Shown here in pieces: positions 45,064 through 55,270 of a stretch of 64,000 nt of DNA. Each line of letters starts with the position of its first letter. The stretch's first letter is position 1. A program made the position numbers and the translations under genes. The DNA comes from Nesterenkonia sphaerica (GTDB lineage: Bacteria > Actinomycetota > Actinomycetes > Actinomycetales > Micrococcaceae), in contig NZ_VAWA01000006.1 in NCBI RefSeq assembly GCF_005771565.1, positions 72,151-136,150 on the forward strand. The letters are read 5' to 3'. The notes under the pieces were generated by a model, which saw nothing but the letters and a program-made list of their open reading frames with translations, ran no database searches and was not told where the DNA came from.

Positions 45064-46380
45064 TCAAATATCCGCGGCGGTGATCCGGGACTTGATCAGC
45101 GCCGCAGCTGCCGGCGCGGAGCCTGCGGCGATGTCAACGGCGCCAGCCAAGGCCTGCTCGGCACGCGGGATGCGCTGCTGGTCATCAGTGCAGAGCGTCA
45201 TCAGCGGCGCCCCGGCCTGCACAGTGTCGCCGGGCTTGGCGTGCAGCCGGACTCCGGCGGCGGCCTGCACGGGGTCCTCCTTGCGCGCCCGCCCAGCGCC
45301 CAGCCGCCAGGCGGCGATTCCCACCGCGTAAGCATCCATCCGGATCAGTGTGCCAGAGGCTTCGGCGGTGATGGTGTGCTGGTGGCGCGGCTGCGGCAGA
45401 GCGGCATCCGGGTCTCCGCCCTGGGCCGTGATCATGGCGCGCCAGGAGTCCATCGCTTTGCCGTTGCGCAGGTTCTCCCGGGGGTCCACGCCGCTGAGGC
45501 CCACCCCGGCCAGCATCTCTGCGGCCAACGCCACGGTGAGTTCGACGACGTCGCCGGGTCCACCCCCGGCCAGCACCTCCACGGATTCCTGGACCTCCAC
45601 CGCATTGCCAGCGGTGAGCCCCAGCGGGGTGTCCATCTCAGTGAGCAGGGCGGTGGTGGTCACCCCCGCGTCGGTGCCCAGTGCCACCATGGTCCGGGCC
45701 AGCGCGGCGGCGTCGTCGTAATTCTTCATAAACGCCCCGGTGCCGACCTTGACGTCGAGGACCAGCGCATCGGTGCCCTCGGCAATCTTCTTGGACATGA
45801 TGGAGCTGGCGATCAGCGGGATGGATTCCACAGTGCCGGTGACATCGCGCAGTGCGTAGAGCTTCTTATCAGCCGGTGCCAGGCCGGGCCCCGCGGCGCA
45901 GATGACGGCTCCGACGGCGTCGAGCTGCTCCAGGACCTCCGCGTTGGTCAGGCTGGCCCGCCATCCGGGGACCGCTTCGAGCTTGTCGAGCGTGCCGCCG
46001 GTGTGGCCGAGTCCGCGCCCGGAGAGCTGAGGGACCGGCACCCCGTATGAGGCCACCAGCGGGGCCAGCGGCAGGGTGATCTTGTCCCCCACTCCCCCGG
46101 TGGAGTGTTTGTCAGCGGTCAGCCTCCGGCTGCCGTCGGGGCGAGTCAGGGAGCGGAAGTCCATCCGCTCACCGGTGGCGATCATGGCTGCGGTCCACTG
46201 CCGGATTTCCGCCCGGCTCATTCCACGCAGCAGGATGGCCATTGCCAGTGCGCTCATCTGCTCCTCGGCCACCGCACCCTCGGTGTAGGCAGTGATCAGC
46301 CAGTCGATCTGTGCATGGCTCAGTGCGCCGCCGTCGCGTTTGAGCCGGATGAGGTCAACGACGTCGTAGTCCGCGCTCAC
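45064..46380 (-). CDS. deoA: Thymidine (pyrimidine-nucleoside) phosphorylase
   Basis: This enzyme cleaves thymidine or deoxyuridine to base plus deoxyribose-1-phosphate. The 438 residues contain DKHSTGGVGDKITLPLAPLVA (phosphate loop), SGRGLGHTGGTLDKLEAVPG and KVGTGAFMK, all diagnostic. The GTG start overlaps the cdd stop by 4 nt. With cytidine deaminase this gives a cytidine-to-uracil salvage route. Confidence 0.96.
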   Translation of the reverse strand: MSADYDVVDLIRLKRDGGALSHAQIDWLITAYTEGAVAEEQMSALAMAILLRGMSRAEIRQWTAAMIATGERMDFRSLTRPDGSRRLTADKHSTGGVGDKITLPLAPLVASYGVPVPQLSGRGLGHTGGTLDKLEAVPGWRASLTNAEVLEQLDAVGAVICAAGPGLAPADKKLYALRDVTGTVESIPLIASSIMSKKIAEGTDALVLDVKVGTGAFMKNYDDAAALARTMVALGTDAGVTTTALLTEMDTPLGLTAGNAVEVQESVEVLAGGGPGDVVELTVALAAEMLAGVGLSGVDPRENLRNGKAMDSWRAMITAQGGDPDAALPQPRHQHTITAEASGTLIRMDAYAVGIAAWRLGAGRARKEDPVQAAAGVRLHAKPGDTVQAGAPLMTLCTDDQQRIPRAEQALAGAVDIAAGSAPAAAALIKSRITAADI

Positions 46381-46781
46381 TGCCTCACCCTCCCGAGGTC
46401 AGCGGGGCCGAAGGCCTGCGGCAGGATTCCCGCCATGTCTGTGACTCCTTCCGGGGTCAGGATCGCGAACGTCTCTGCGGCGAACTCGTTGAGCAGCTGG
46501 CGGCATCGGCCGCAGGGCATGATGGTCTCCCCGTGGGCGTTCACACAGGTGAATGCCGCCAGGTGACCGCCGCCGGTCAGCTGCAGCTGCCCCACCAGCG
46601 TGTTCTCCGCGCACTGACCGAGGCCGTAGGAGGCGTTCTCGACATTGCAGCCGGTAATCAGCCGGCCGTCGGTGGTCAGTGCCGCGGCCCCCACGGGGTA
46701 GTGCGAATATGGTGCGTACGCGCGGCTCATCGCCTGGTGTGCCGCGGCAGTGAGCACGCTGAAGTCGACGTCGTCAGCCAT
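46377..46781 (-). CDS. cdd: Cytidine deaminase
   Basis: This small tetrameric-type CDA of 134 residues has the zinc and catalytic motif CAENTLVG (Cys-Ala-Glu) and PCGRCRQLL with two more zinc cysteines. GCNVENASYG precedes it. It converts cytidine and deoxycytidine to uridine forms. It is translationally coupled to deoA through a 4-nt overlap. Confidence 0.96.
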   Translation of the reverse strand: MADDVDFSVLTAAAHQAMSRAYAPYSHYPVGAAALTTDGRLITGCNVENASYGLGQCAENTLVGQLQLTGGGHLAAFTCVNAHGETIMPCGRCRQLLNEFAAETFAILTPEGVTDMAGILPQAFGPADLGRVRQ

Positions 46782-46790
46782 GGGCCAATC

Positions 46791-48068
46791 CTAAGCGGTG
46801 GAGGACATGCAGGCCCGTGCCACTTCGGTCATGACCCGCACGCCCACGCCGATGGCCCGCTCGTCAGGCATATAGTCTCCGCGGTGCAGGTCGTAGAGCT
46901 CCCCACCCGGGGTCATGGTGCCCAGCCGGAACATGGACCCGGGCACCTCCTGGGTCATCCAACCGAAGTCCTCCCCGCCCATGGACTGCTCCGCCAGCGT
47001 CAGTCCGGCTTCACCCAGGGCCCTCTTGACCGCCCGGTCAATGATGCCGGTGGCGTCCTCATCATTGACCACCGGCGGCACTCCCCGGACATGGTTGAGG
47101 GTGACACTGACTCCATAGGCGGACGCGGCCTGCTCCACCACCTCGGTCAGCACGCCCCCGGCCTCCTTCCACGCGTCAGCGTCGAGGATCCGCATGGTGC
47201 CGTGCAGGGAGCCCAGTGCCGGGATGGCATTGGCGGCGTTGCCCGCACTGATGTGGCCCCACACCAGGGACACTCCGCTGCGCACGTCGATCCGGCGAGC
47301 CAGGATGGCCGGCACGGTGGTGGCGATGTGACTCAGGGCACCGATGACGTCTTCAGTCAGATGGGGCCGAGAGGTGTGCCCGCCCCGGCCGGAGACGTTC
47401 ACCTGGACCAGATCGGAGGCGGAGGTGATGGGACCGATCCGCGTGCCGACCGACCCGACGGTGAGCTTGGGGTCTGCGTGCAGAGCGAAGATCCTGGGAA
47501 CCCCGCGCAGCAGGCCCTGCCGGACCACCTCCTGGGCGCCTCCCGGGAAGTGTTCCTCGGCGGGTTGGAAGATGATCCTGATACGGCTGTTCAACCCATG
47601 GGGCGAGGCTGCGGCCAATGCCGTGTGCATCCGCTGCAGCGTCCACGCCAGGCCGAGCATCACGGTGGTGTGCAGGTCGTGACCGCAGGAGTGCGCCACG
47701 CCCGGGTTCCGTGAGGCGTAGTCGAGCCCGGTGGATTCGGCAATGGGGAGTGCGTCGATATCGCCGCGAAAAGCTGCGGCGATCGGAGCATCCAGAGGAC
47801 CGATGTCCACATAGCACCCGGTGGTTTCGGGCAGCAGCTGCGGATCCAGGCCCACCTGGCGAAGGTGCGCCGCGATGGTGGAGGTGGTCCGTTTCTCCTT
47901 CCAGGACAGCTCCGGGTGGGCGTGAATGTCTCTGCGGAAAGCGATCAGCTCGCTCTCCAGCGCTGCCACGATCTCCGCTGCGGCGGCCACCGGCGTGGTG
48001 AGGCGGGAGACCTCAGCGTCGACCCGCGCCGTCGTCTCCTGCTCGTATGCTTCCGCATCAGAGGACAT
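46791..48068 (-). CDS. M20 family amidohydrolase (HipO/AbgB-like)
   Basis: This metallopeptidase-like amidohydrolase has 425 residues. The motifs are AAFRGDIDALPI, AHSCGHDLHTTVML (zinc ligands), QPAEEHFPGGAQ (catalytic Glu) and the late GGEDFGWMTQ. Relatives hydrolyse N-acyl amino acids, aminobenzoyl-glutamate or indole-acetyl conjugates; the substrate is not predictable. The ATG at 48068 has GGGAGA upstream and overlaps the manC stop by 11 nt, so both are likely co-transcribed. Confidence 0.9.
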   Translation of the reverse strand: MSSDAEAYEQETTARVDAEVSRLTTPVAAAAEIVAALESELIAFRRDIHAHPELSWKEKRTTSTIAAHLRQVGLDPQLLPETTGCYVDIGPLDAPIAAAFRGDIDALPIAESTGLDYASRNPGVAHSCGHDLHTTVMLGLAWTLQRMHTALAAASPHGLNSRIRIIFQPAEEHFPGGAQEVVRQGLLRGVPRIFALHADPKLTVGSVGTRIGPITSASDLVQVNVSGRGGHTSRPHLTEDVIGALSHIATTVPAILARRIDVRSGVSLVWGHISAGNAANAIPALGSLHGTMRILDADAWKEAGGVLTEVVEQAASAYGVSVTLNHVRGVPPVVNDEDATGIIDRAVKRALGEAGLTLAEQSMGGEDFGWMTQEVPGSMFRLGTMTPGGELYDLHRGDYMPDERAIGVGVRVMTEVARACMSSTA

Positions 48069-49227
48069 CGGAATCTCCCTTCTCCTTGAGCGCTTTGACG
48101 GCCTGCTTGACACTCTGCGCGTGATCGGTGGTGGTGACAAGCAGGGCATCGTCAGTGTCGACCACCACAATGTCCTGGACACCGATCAGCGCCACCACCC
48201 GTTGGGTCTCTGAGACGACGACGCCGGAGGAATCTTCCGAATAGACCCGCGGCTTGGTGCCCAGCACCGTCATATTCTCCTGTTGGGCAGCCGGATTCAG
48301 CCGTGCGATGGCGGCAAAGTCCCCCACGTCGTCCCAGGTGAAGGTGCCCGGGATGACGGCGACATCGCCAGCGTCTGCGGCCGGCTCGGCCACGGCATAG
48401 TCGATCGCGGTCTTGGGCAGCTTGGGCCAGATGCGCGCCATGACTTCTGTCTGGTCTGCAGTGTCCCAGGCCGCAGCGATCTCCGTCAGGCCCGCGTAGA
48501 GGTCGGGCTCGGCGGCGGCGAGATGGTCCAGCAGCAGAGCGACCGGTGCCACAAACATTCCTGCATTCCACAGGTAGCGGCCGCTGGCCACGTAGTCCTG
48601 TGCCACCTGCTCCCCGGGCTTCTCCACGAACTCGATCACCTGGTGGGCGTCGGGGGCGTCGGGTACCGGGAAGTGCTCACCGGTACGGATATAGCCGAAT
48701 GCCGTGGAGGGGTGGGTGGGTTTGATGCCGATGGTGACGATCTTGCCGGTGGCCGCGGTAGCCACCGCCTGGCCCACCGCGTCGCGGAACAGCGGCACGG
48801 GGGCGATGACGTGGTCGGCGGCGAAGGACCCCATAATGGTGCCTTCGGCTCCGGTGCGGCCGGCCGCCACGTCCCGGGCGTGCAGAATGGCGGCGGCCAG
48901 CCCGATGGCGGCGGCCGAATCTTTGGGCTCCGGCTCCAGCACCAGATCAGCCGTTCGCAGCTCGGGGAGCTGGCCGAGCACCGCCTCGCCGTGGGCCTCG
49001 CCGGTGACAACCATCACAGCGTGGCCGGAGAGCGGAAACAGCCGCTCGTAGGTGGAGCGGATCAGCGTGCTGCCCGATCCGGTCAGATCGTGCAGGAATT
49101 TGGGAGCGCCCTCCCGGGAGAGCGGCCACAGCCGGGTACCGACCCCGCCGGCGGGAATAACGGCATGGAAGCGGTCAAGCGCTGAGGCCGAGGGTGGGTC
49201 CTGGGGGGAGGCGGAGCTGGAAGTCAC
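48058..49227 (-). CDS. manC: Mannose-1-phosphate guanylyltransferase
   Basis: This enzyme makes GDP-mannose for cell-wall and lipoglycan mannosylation. The 389 residues open with AVIPAGGVGTRLWPLSREGAPKF, the nucleotidyltransferase loop, and include FVEKPGE. It is the single-domain type without a phosphomannose isomerase fusion. The GTG start lies 7 nt after a -10-like TACTCT on the minus strand. It is divergent from sdhC across a regulatory region. Confidence 0.94.
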   Translation of the reverse strand: MTSSSASPQDPPSASALDRFHAVIPAGGVGTRLWPLSREGAPKFLHDLTGSGSTLIRSTYERLFPLSGHAVMVVTGEAHGEAVLGQLPELRTADLVLEPEPKDSAAAIGLAAAILHARDVAAGRTGAEGTIMGSFAADHVIAPVPLFRDAVGQAVATAATGKIVTIGIKPTHPSTAFGYIRTGEHFPVPDAPDAHQVIEFVEKPGEQVAQDYVASGRYLWNAGMFVAPVALLLDHLAAAEPDLYAGLTEIAAAWDTADQTEVMARIWPKLPKTAIDYAVAEPAADAGDVAVIPGTFTWDDVGDFAAIARLNPAAQQENMTVLGTKPRVYSEDSSGVVVSETQRVVALIGVQDIVVVDTDDALLVTTTDHAQSVKQAVKALKEKGDSDVL

Positions 49228-49269
49228 TCGACCAAGAGTATCTGTTGATGCAGGAACCGAGCGGCCGGA

Positions 49270-49319
49270 TGTGAGTCAGCTCATGACCGCAGGAGCAGTT
49301 TTCTACAACGAGTAGAAAA
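49270..49319. promoter_or_regulatory. CRP/GlxR-like site and an inverted repeat upstream of sdhCDAB
   Basis: TGTGA-N6-TCATG (49270-49285) matches 8 of 10 positions of the CRP/GlxR consensus TGTGA-N6-TCACA. TTTTCTAC-N5-GTAGAAAA (49299-49319) is a perfect 8-bp inverted repeat of unknown ligand. Both lie in the 161-bp manC-sdhC gap, 70-120 bp before sdhC. Binding is inferred from sequence only. Confidence 0.5.
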
Positions 49320-49388
49320 CATTGGGGCATCAGTAAAGATTAGGATGGAGCACAGTGCCATGCGACGACGCTGGAAAGGTAACTGAAC

Positions 49389-49793
49389 GTGACGCAGACA
49401 AAAAGCACCTCCGGGGGACGGGGGACGCTCTATAGAGGCCGCGAGGGTATGTGGTCCTGGGTGGGGCACCGGATCACCGGTGTCGGTATCTTCTTCTTTC
49501 TCCTGGTCCATGTCTTGGACACCTCGCTGGTCCGTGTCTCACCTGAGGCTTACGATGCGGTCATCGGCGCTTATAAGCATCCCATCATGATCATGGGCGA
49601 GATCGGGCTGGTGGGCGCCATCGTCTTCCACGCCTTCAATGGTCTGCGCATCATCCTGGTGGACTTCTGGAAGCAGGGAACCCGCTACCACCGCCAGATG
49701 CTGTGGGCCGTGATGGCCCTGTGGTTCGTGACCATGGTGGCGTTCTCGATTCGTCACCTGATGCTTTTCTTCGACGGCTGGGAGGGCTTCTGA
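49389..49793 (+). CDS. sdhC: Succinate dehydrogenase cytochrome b subunit
   Basis: This membrane anchor of complex II has 134 residues and three helices. The family start TLYRGREGMWSWVGHRITGVGIF includes the quinone-site Ser/Arg region and HRITG. A heme-ligand-type His occurs in FHAFNGLR in the second helix. It starts the sdhCDAB operon with a GTG and stops 1 nt before sdhD. Confidence 0.95.
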   Translation: MTQTKSTSGGRGTLYRGREGMWSWVGHRITGVGIFFFLLVHVLDTSLVRVSPEAYDAVIGAYKHPIMIMGEIGLVGAIVFHAFNGLRIILVDFWKQGTRYHRQMLWAVMALWFVTMVAFSIRHLMLFFDGWEGF

Positions 49794-49794
49794 G

Positions 49795-50304
49795 ATGACC
49801 GCCGCTAACTCTGAGGCAGTACTTCCTGCTAAGGGCATCGAAGCCCCCCGTTCCGGACGCATCGATCCGAAGTACCTGCGCTCCAATCCCTCCTCCGGGT
49901 CGTTTGAGATGGTCGCATGGGTCTTCATGCGCGTCTCCGGCGCAGCCCTGGTGGTGCTCATCTTCGTGCACCTGTTCACCAATCTCCTGGTCGGCGAGGG
50001 CATCCACCAGATCGACTTCGCGTTCGTCGCCGGCAAGTGGGCCAACCCGGTTTGGCAGTTCTGGGACCTCACCATGCTGTGGCTTGCCATGCTGCACGGG
50101 ACCAACGGCATGCGCACCATCATCAATGACTACGCAGAGAAGGACTCGACCCGGCTGTGGCTGAAGTCCATTCTGTACCTCGCCACGACGGTCATCATCA
50201 TTCTTGGCACCCTGGTGATCTTCACCTTCGAGCCCTGCCTGGTCGACGACGCCGGCAACCTGATGGACTACGCGCCGGCATTCTGCGAGAACATCGCCAA
50301 CTGA
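49795..50304 (+). CDS. sdhD: Succinate dehydrogenase hydrophobic membrane anchor
   Basis: This is the second anchor subunit, with 169 residues and three membrane helices. The segment [19 protein letters not shown] and the His in [10 protein letters not shown] are typical of the actinobacterial SdhD. The N-terminal ~35 residues are cytoplasmic. It is followed by a short hairpin (50305-50323, GCGTTGGC/GCCGACGC) before sdhA, which might adjust subunit ratios. Confidence 0.93.
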   Translation: MTAANSEAVLPAKGIEAPRSGRIDPKYLRSNPSSGSFEMVAWVFMRVSGAALVVLIFVHLFTNLLVGEGIHQIDFAFVAGKWANPVWQFWDLTMLWLAMLHGTNGMRTIINDYAEKDSTRLWLKSILYLATTVIIILGTLVIFTFEPCLVDDAGNLMDYAPAFCENIAN

Positions 50305-50369
50305 GCGTTGGCGGAGCCGACGCAGCATTAGCACTTCAAACGCATCAACAGAAGAGAGCCGAACAGAAC

Positions 50370-52157
50370 ATGCAGGTTCATAAGTACGACGTTGTGATCG
50401 TCGGCGCCGGCGGCGCGGGTATGCGCGCTGCCATTGAGTCAGGCCAGCGCGCGCGCACTGCGGTGCTGACCAAGCTCTACCCCACTCGCTCCCACACTGG
50501 TGCCGCGCAGGGCGGCATGTGTGCGGCCCTGGCCAATGTCGAAGAGGACAACTGGGAGTGGCACACCTTCGACACCGTCAAGGGTGGCGACTACCTGGTG
50601 GACCAGGACGCTGCGGAGGTGATGGCCAAGGAGGCCATCGACGCCGTGCTCGATCTGGAGAAGATGGGGCTGCCCTTCAACCGGACGCCGGAGGGCAAGA
50701 TCGACCAGCGCCGGTTCGGCGGACACACCCGCGACCATGGCAAAGCTGCGGTGCGCCGGGCCTGTTACGCCGCCGACCGCACCGGCCACATGATCCTGCA
50801 GACGCTCTATCAGAACTGCGTCAAGCACAATGTGGAGTTCTACAACGAGTACTACGTGCTGGACCTGATCACGGTGGAGGAGTCCGCGACTCGCGCTGAC
50901 GGCACCACCTACATGCAGAAGCGTGTGGCAGGCGTGGTCACCTACGATCTGGCCTCCGGAGAGCTGCACATCTTCCAAGCCAAGTCTGTGGTCTTCGCCA
51001 CAGGTGGGCTGGGCAAGATCTTCAAGACCACCTCCAATGCGCACACCCTGACCGCCGACGGTATGGCCATCGCGTACCGGGCCGGAATCCCGCTGGAGGA
51101 CATGGAGTTCGTCCAATTCCACCCCACCGGACTGGCCGGGTTGGGAGTGCTGCTTTCTGAGGCTGCCCGCGGAGAAGGCGGGATCCTGCGCAACAGTGAG
51201 GGCGAGCGGTTCATGGAGCGCTACGCCCCCACGATCAAGGACCTCGCCCCGCGTGACATTGTGGCCCGCGCCATGGCCCAGGAGGTCCGCGAGGGACGCG
51301 GCGCCGGCCCCAATAAGGACTATGTGTATCTGGACCTGACCCACCTGGAGCCGGAGCACATTGACGCGAAGCTGCCGGATATTACGGAGTTCGCCCGCAC
51401 CTACCTCGCCGTGGAGCCGCACACCGAGCCGGTGCCGGTCTTCCCCACCTGTCACTACGCCATGGGCGGAGTGCCCACCAATATCAAGGCCGAGGTCCTG
51501 CAGGACAACGAGACCGTGGTTCCGGGGCTCTACGCCGCCGGCGAGGTCGCCTGCGTGTCCGTGCACGGCTCGAACCGTCTGGGCACCAACTCCCTGCTGG
51601 ACATCAATGTCTTCGGCAAACGCGCCGGCATCTACGCCGCCGAGTACGCCACCAGCGCCGATTTCGTGGAGCTGCCCGAAGCTCCGGAGGCTTTCGTCAC
51701 CGAGCAGCTGGAGATGCTGCGAAGCTCCACCGGAGAGCAGCGGGTGGCCACCATCCGGGCCGAACTCCAGGACACGATGGATCTGAATATGCAGGTCTTC
51801 CGCTCTGAGGAGAGCATCCGGGAGGCCCTGGACAAGATCAGCGAGCTCAAGGCCCGCTATAAGCAGATCACGGTCCAGGACAAGGGCAAACGGTTCAACC
51901 TAGACCTGCTGGAGGCCCTCGAGCTGGGCTTCCTGCTGGACATGGCTGAAGTCATGACGGTCTCCGCGATGCACCGCAAAGAGTCCCGCGGCGGCCACTA
52001 CCGCGAGGACTACCCCGACCGGGACGACGAGAACTTCATGCTGCATTCGATGCTGTACAAGGATCCCGGCTTTGAGACCGAGGGCGTCTCGGGCATCCGT
52101 TTCGACACCAAACCGGTCACCTTCACCCGCTACGAGCCGATGGAGCGTAAGTACTGA
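50370..52157 (+). CDS. sdhA: Succinate dehydrogenase flavoprotein subunit
   Basis: This catalytic subunit oxidises succinate to fumarate. The ATG at 50370 gives 595 residues starting at the conserved [18 protein letters not shown]. The FAD-linked histidine is in [13 protein letters not shown]. The substrate-site motifs [15 protein letters not shown] and the [15 protein letters not shown] segment follow. The reading frame is open upstream into sdhD, but that part is an out-of-frame shadow. It overlaps sdhB by one base (TGATG). Confidence 0.98.
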   Translation: MQVHKYDVVIVGAGGAGMRAAIESGQRARTAVLTKLYPTRSHTGAAQGGMCAALANVEEDNWEWHTFDTVKGGDYLVDQDAAEVMAKEAIDAVLDLEKMGLPFNRTPEGKIDQRRFGGHTRDHGKAAVRRACYAADRTGHMILQTLYQNCVKHNVEFYNEYYVLDLITVEESATRADGTTYMQKRVAGVVTYDLASGELHIFQAKSVVFATGGLGKIFKTTSNAHTLTADGMAIAYRAGIPLEDMEFVQFHPTGLAGLGVLLSEAARGEGGILRNSEGERFMERYAPTIKDLAPRDIVARAMAQEVREGRGAGPNKDYVYLDLTHLEPEHIDAKLPDITEFARTYLAVEPHTEPVPVFPTCHYAMGGVPTNIKAEVLQDNETVVPGLYAAGEVACVSVHGSNRLGTNSLLDINVFGKRAGIYAAEYATSADFVELPEAPEAFVTEQLEMLRSSTGEQRVATIRAELQDTMDLNMQVFRSEESIREALDKISELKARYKQITVQDKGKRFNLDLLEALELGFLLDMAEVMTVSAMHRKESRGGHYREDYPDRDDENFMLHSMLYKDPGFETEGVSGIRFDTKPVTFTRYEPMERKY

Positions 52158-52945
52158 TGAGCACCCCCACAGTTGAGAAAGAACCCGCATCCAAGGTTGA
52201 CCTCGCCTCCTCCGGGCAGGGGGCAACAGCGGTGCAGCAGTTCGACATCACCCTGAAAGTCCGCCGGTATGACCCCGAACGCTCCGAAGACGCGTGGTGG
52301 GACGAATGGAATCTCACCATGTTCGGCACTGACCGCGTGCTGGACGCACTGCACAAGGTCAAGTGGGAAGTGGACGGCACCCTGACCTTCCGCCGGTCCT
52401 GTGCCCACGGCATCTGCGGCTCCGACGCCATGCGCATCAATGGCCGCAACCGGCTGGCCTGCAAGACCCTGCTGAAGGACCTGGACACCTCCAAGCCGAT
52501 CACGGTGGAGGCCATCAAGGGCCTCCCGGTGGAGAAGGACCTCATCGTGGACATGGAGCCCTTCTTCCAGTCCTACCGGGAAATCATGCCCTTCATGATC
52601 AACAGCTCACCGGCCCCCACCGCAGAGCGGGTGCAGTCACCAGAGGAGCGGCAGCGCTTCGACGACACCACCAAGTGCATCCTGTGCGCGGCCTGCACCA
52701 GCTCCTGCCCGGTGTTCTGGACCGACGGCCAGTACTTCGGCCCGGCGGCCATCGTGAACGCCCACCGGTTCATCTTCGACTCACGCGATGACGCCGGCGA
52801 TATGCGCCTGGAGATCCTCAATGACAAAGAAGGCGTGTGGCGCTGCCGCACCACCTTCAACTGCACCGAGGCATGTCCCCGCGGCATCGAGGTCACCAAA
52901 GCCATCCAAGAGGTCAAGACCGCCATTCTGACCCGCTCGCTCTAG
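52157..52945 (+). CDS. sdhB: Succinate dehydrogenase iron-sulfur subunit
   Basis: The 262-residue electron-transfer subunit has the 2Fe-2S ligands in RSCAHGICGSDAM and, after the loop, NRLAC. The 4Fe-4S and 3Fe-4S ligands are in CILCAACTSSCP, CTEACPRGIEV and the Cys before them. The N-terminal ~20 residues are an extension. It ends the sdhCDAB operon, whose product links the TCA cycle to the menaquinone pool and supplies fumarate to FumC. A hairpin follows the stop. Confidence 0.98.
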   Translation: MSTPTVEKEPASKVDLASSGQGATAVQQFDITLKVRRYDPERSEDAWWDEWNLTMFGTDRVLDALHKVKWEVDGTLTFRRSCAHGICGSDAMRINGRNRLACKTLLKDLDTSKPITVEAIKGLPVEKDLIVDMEPFFQSYREIMPFMINSSPAPTAERVQSPEERQRFDDTTKCILCAACTSSCPVFWTDGQYFGPAAIVNAHRFIFDSRDDAGDMRLEILNDKEGVWRCRTTFNCTEACPRGIEVTKAIQEVKTAILTRSL

Positions 52946-52960
52946 CGAGAGCTGCGCTGC

Positions 52961-52980
52961 CCGCCCCTCCTCAGGGGCGG
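52961..52980. terminator. Hairpin between convergent sdhB and BrkB gene
   Basis: A perfect 8-bp stem, CCGCCCCT / AGGGGCGG, with a 4-nt loop lies 15 nt after sdhB and overlaps the stop codon of the convergent gene. Strong stem, no T-tract; probably bidirectional. Confidence 0.5.
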
Positions 52981-54092
52981 TCAGCGTGGTCTGAGGCCGC
53001 AATTGCTCCCCAGCTGGCGGCAAAGAGGTACACCAGACCGAAAATGAAGAAGTAGAAGAACACTCCGAGCACCGTGCCAAAGGTGTTCAGCAGCGGGTTG
53101 GGGCTGTCGGCGAAGTTCTGCAGCAGCTGGCTGGAGACCAGCCGCAGCAGCGATGCCCCGACCCCCGCGATCAGCGCGGACTGCCACAGCGCGGCCACCG
53201 GCATCACCAGCCGGGAGGCCACCCGCATCAGCAGCACCGCGATGATCATGTCGAGTGCGAAGGAAATGCCGAACGACACCGGCTGCAGCACCATTCCGGC
53301 CTGCCCTTCCGGGGTCCAGCCCAGGAAATCGAGAACCTCGGTGATCAGTCCGTGGCTCAGCAGCCCCAGCACCGACGAGACGATCGCGATCACCCCGAGG
53401 ATCAGCAGCATCCCGAAATCTTTGAGCTTCACGAAGATCACGTTCTCGGCCATCAGCGGCCGCTCCCAGATACTGCGGATCCCGGCCCGAAGACCGTGCA
53501 GCCAGCTCAGCGACGTCACCAGGGCTACCACCACGGCGAGCCCCAAGGACAGGTTGAGCCCTTCCAGGATGAACAGGTCTCGGGCCTGACTCTCCGATAT
53601 CAGCCCGCCGTCGCTGATCAGTCCCGGCACCGCTGTCTGCACACTCTCAATAATGAGGTCCTGGTACTCGGGGTTGCCCCCGATAATGATCCCGGCCACG
53701 GAGAAACCGGCCCAGAGCATCGCGGTGACCGAGAAGAACATCATGTAGGCCGCACCGGCGGCCATCACGGTCCCGTAGTGGAAGAAGAACAGGTTCAGCG
53801 ACCGCATCAGGCGCGTGCGGTTCCACCGGGCTAAGCCCCACTGCCCCAGCGGAACCACCCGGGCGGAGCCGGTGCGCCCCTCACGCTTGGCCCGCCCGTA
53901 GGCCATCCGTGCCTGCAGCTCATCACGCTGGAGACGCTCGTGGTCCAACGGATTGTTGCGCGCTCTGACTTCGTGGCGCTCATCAAGCTTACCCACCCGC
54001 GCCTTGGCTGCCTCCAGGATCGCCCCGGTGCTGCTCAGCTGCGACCCGCGGCGACCGGGTTGGGACTGGGGGCTCAGACGGTGGCGCGGCAT
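52971..54092 (-). CDS. YihY/BrkB family inner membrane protein
   Basis: The 373-residue protein has a ~90-residue basic cytoplasmic N-terminus and six to seven helices with the family pattern FFHYGTVMAAGAAYMMFFSVTAMLW and LLNTFGTVLGVFFYF. The former RNase BN label for the family is not supported by experiment. It lies directly downstream of trpS on the same strand (5-nt gap). The role is unknown. Confidence 0.88.
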   Translation of the reverse strand: MPRHRLSPQSQPGRRGSQLSSTGAILEAAKARVGKLDERHEVRARNNPLDHERLQRDELQARMAYGRAKREGRTGSARVVPLGQWGLARWNRTRLMRSLNLFFFHYGTVMAAGAAYMMFFSVTAMLWAGFSVAGIIIGGNPEYQDLIIESVQTAVPGLISDGGLISESQARDLFILEGLNLSLGLAVVVALVTSLSWLHGLRAGIRSIWERPLMAENVIFVKLKDFGMLLILGVIAIVSSVLGLLSHGLITEVLDFLGWTPEGQAGMVLQPVSFGISFALDMIIAVLLMRVASRLVMPVAALWQSALIAGVGASLLRLVSSQLLQNFADSPNPLLNTFGTVLGVFFYFFIFGLVYLFAASWGAIAASDHADRP

Positions 54093-54097
54093 CAGAT

Positions 54098-55165
54098 TCA
54101 GACCGGTGCCGCGGGAAGGAATCCGACTTTGTCGTAGACCTCGGCCAGAGTCGTCGCGGCAGTGTGACGCGCCTTCGCTGCGCCTTTGGCCAGCAGCCGG
54201 TCCAGCTCGCCGGGATCGTCCAAGAGCTCGAGGGTGCGATCCCGGACCGGTCCGATGCGGGCGACCACCACTTCGGCGAGATCCACCTTGAGGTGACCGT
54301 ACATCTTGCCCTGATACTCCGCGACAAGTTCGGGGATGCTTTTTCCGGTGACGGCGGAGTAGATGCTCAGCAGATTGGAGACTCCCGGCTTCTGCTCGCG
54401 GTCGAACCGGATCTCAGTGCCGTCGTCGGTGACGGCGGACTTGATCTTCTTCGCGATCTTCGTGTCGGAGTCGTTGATGTTGATCAGGCCATTGGGCGAC
54501 GACGCCGATTTGGACATCTTCGCCGTCGGTTCCTGCAGGTCATAGATTCTGGCTCCGACCTCCGGGATGAAGGGCTCAGGCACCCGGAACGTCTCGCCGA
54601 AGCGGTAATTGAAGCGTTGTGCGAGGTTGCGGGTGAGCTCCACATGCTGCTTCTGGTCGTCACCGACCGGCACCCCATGCGGCTGATAGAGCAGAATGTC
54701 AGCGGCCATCAGCATGGGATAGCTCAGCAGCCCCACGGACGAGGCCTCGGCGCCCTGTTTTGCGGACTTGTCCTTGAACTGCGTCATCCGCGCCGCCTCC
54801 CCCATCCCGGTCATGCAGGTCAGCACCCAGGCCAACTGCGCGTGCTCCGGCACATGCGACTGGACGAACAGGGTTGACCGGTCGGGGTCGATGCCCCCTG
54901 CGATGAACTGCGCTGCCGTATTGCGGGTCCGTTCGCGCAGCGCCTGCGGGTCATGCGGCACCGTAATCCCATGCAGGTCCGGGATGAAGAAGAACGCCTC
55001 ATACTGCTCCTGGGTCTTCACCCAGTTGACCAGGGCGCCCACGTAGTTCCCTAGGTGCAACGACTCCCCTGAGGGCTGCATGCCGGAGAGCACGCGCGCG
55101 CCCGGCTCGGGGGCGGTGAATGGGTTCCGCGTCTGGTCAGGGGGCACGGTGGAGTCGTCAGTCAC
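54098..55165 (-). CDS. trpS: Tryptophanyl-tRNA synthetase
   Basis: This class I synthetase has 355 residues. The HIGH-type motif is in [16 protein letters not shown] and the KMSKS loop is exact in [11 protein letters not shown]. The tryptophan-pocket segment [12 protein letters not shown] is visible. The start is GTG with AAAGGA upstream. No T-box or trp leader peptide is apparent in the 185 nt upstream. It is divergent from a lipoprotein gene. Confidence 0.97.
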   Translation of the reverse strand: MTDDSTVPPDQTRNPFTAPEPGARVLSGMQPSGESLHLGNYVGALVNWVKTQEQYEAFFFIPDLHGITVPHDPQALRERTRNTAAQFIAGGIDPDRSTLFVQSHVPEHAQLAWVLTCMTGMGEAARMTQFKDKSAKQGAEASSVGLLSYPMLMAADILLYQPHGVPVGDDQKQHVELTRNLAQRFNYRFGETFRVPEPFIPEVGARIYDLQEPTAKMSKSASSPNGLININDSDTKIAKKIKSAVTDDGTEIRFDREQKPGVSNLLSIYSAVTGKSIPELVAEYQGKMYGHLKVDLAEVVVARIGPVRDRTLELLDDPGELDRLLAKGAAKARHTAATTLAEVYDKVGFLPAAPV

Positions 55166-55270
55166 TGGCGGGGTCCTTTGTCCTATTCACGTCGGAGCGA
55201 GTCTGCGGTCATTCTATGGCCCGGAGGAACGCCGCCAAAGTTGCCGGCTGTATTCAAATAATGCCTTTCC

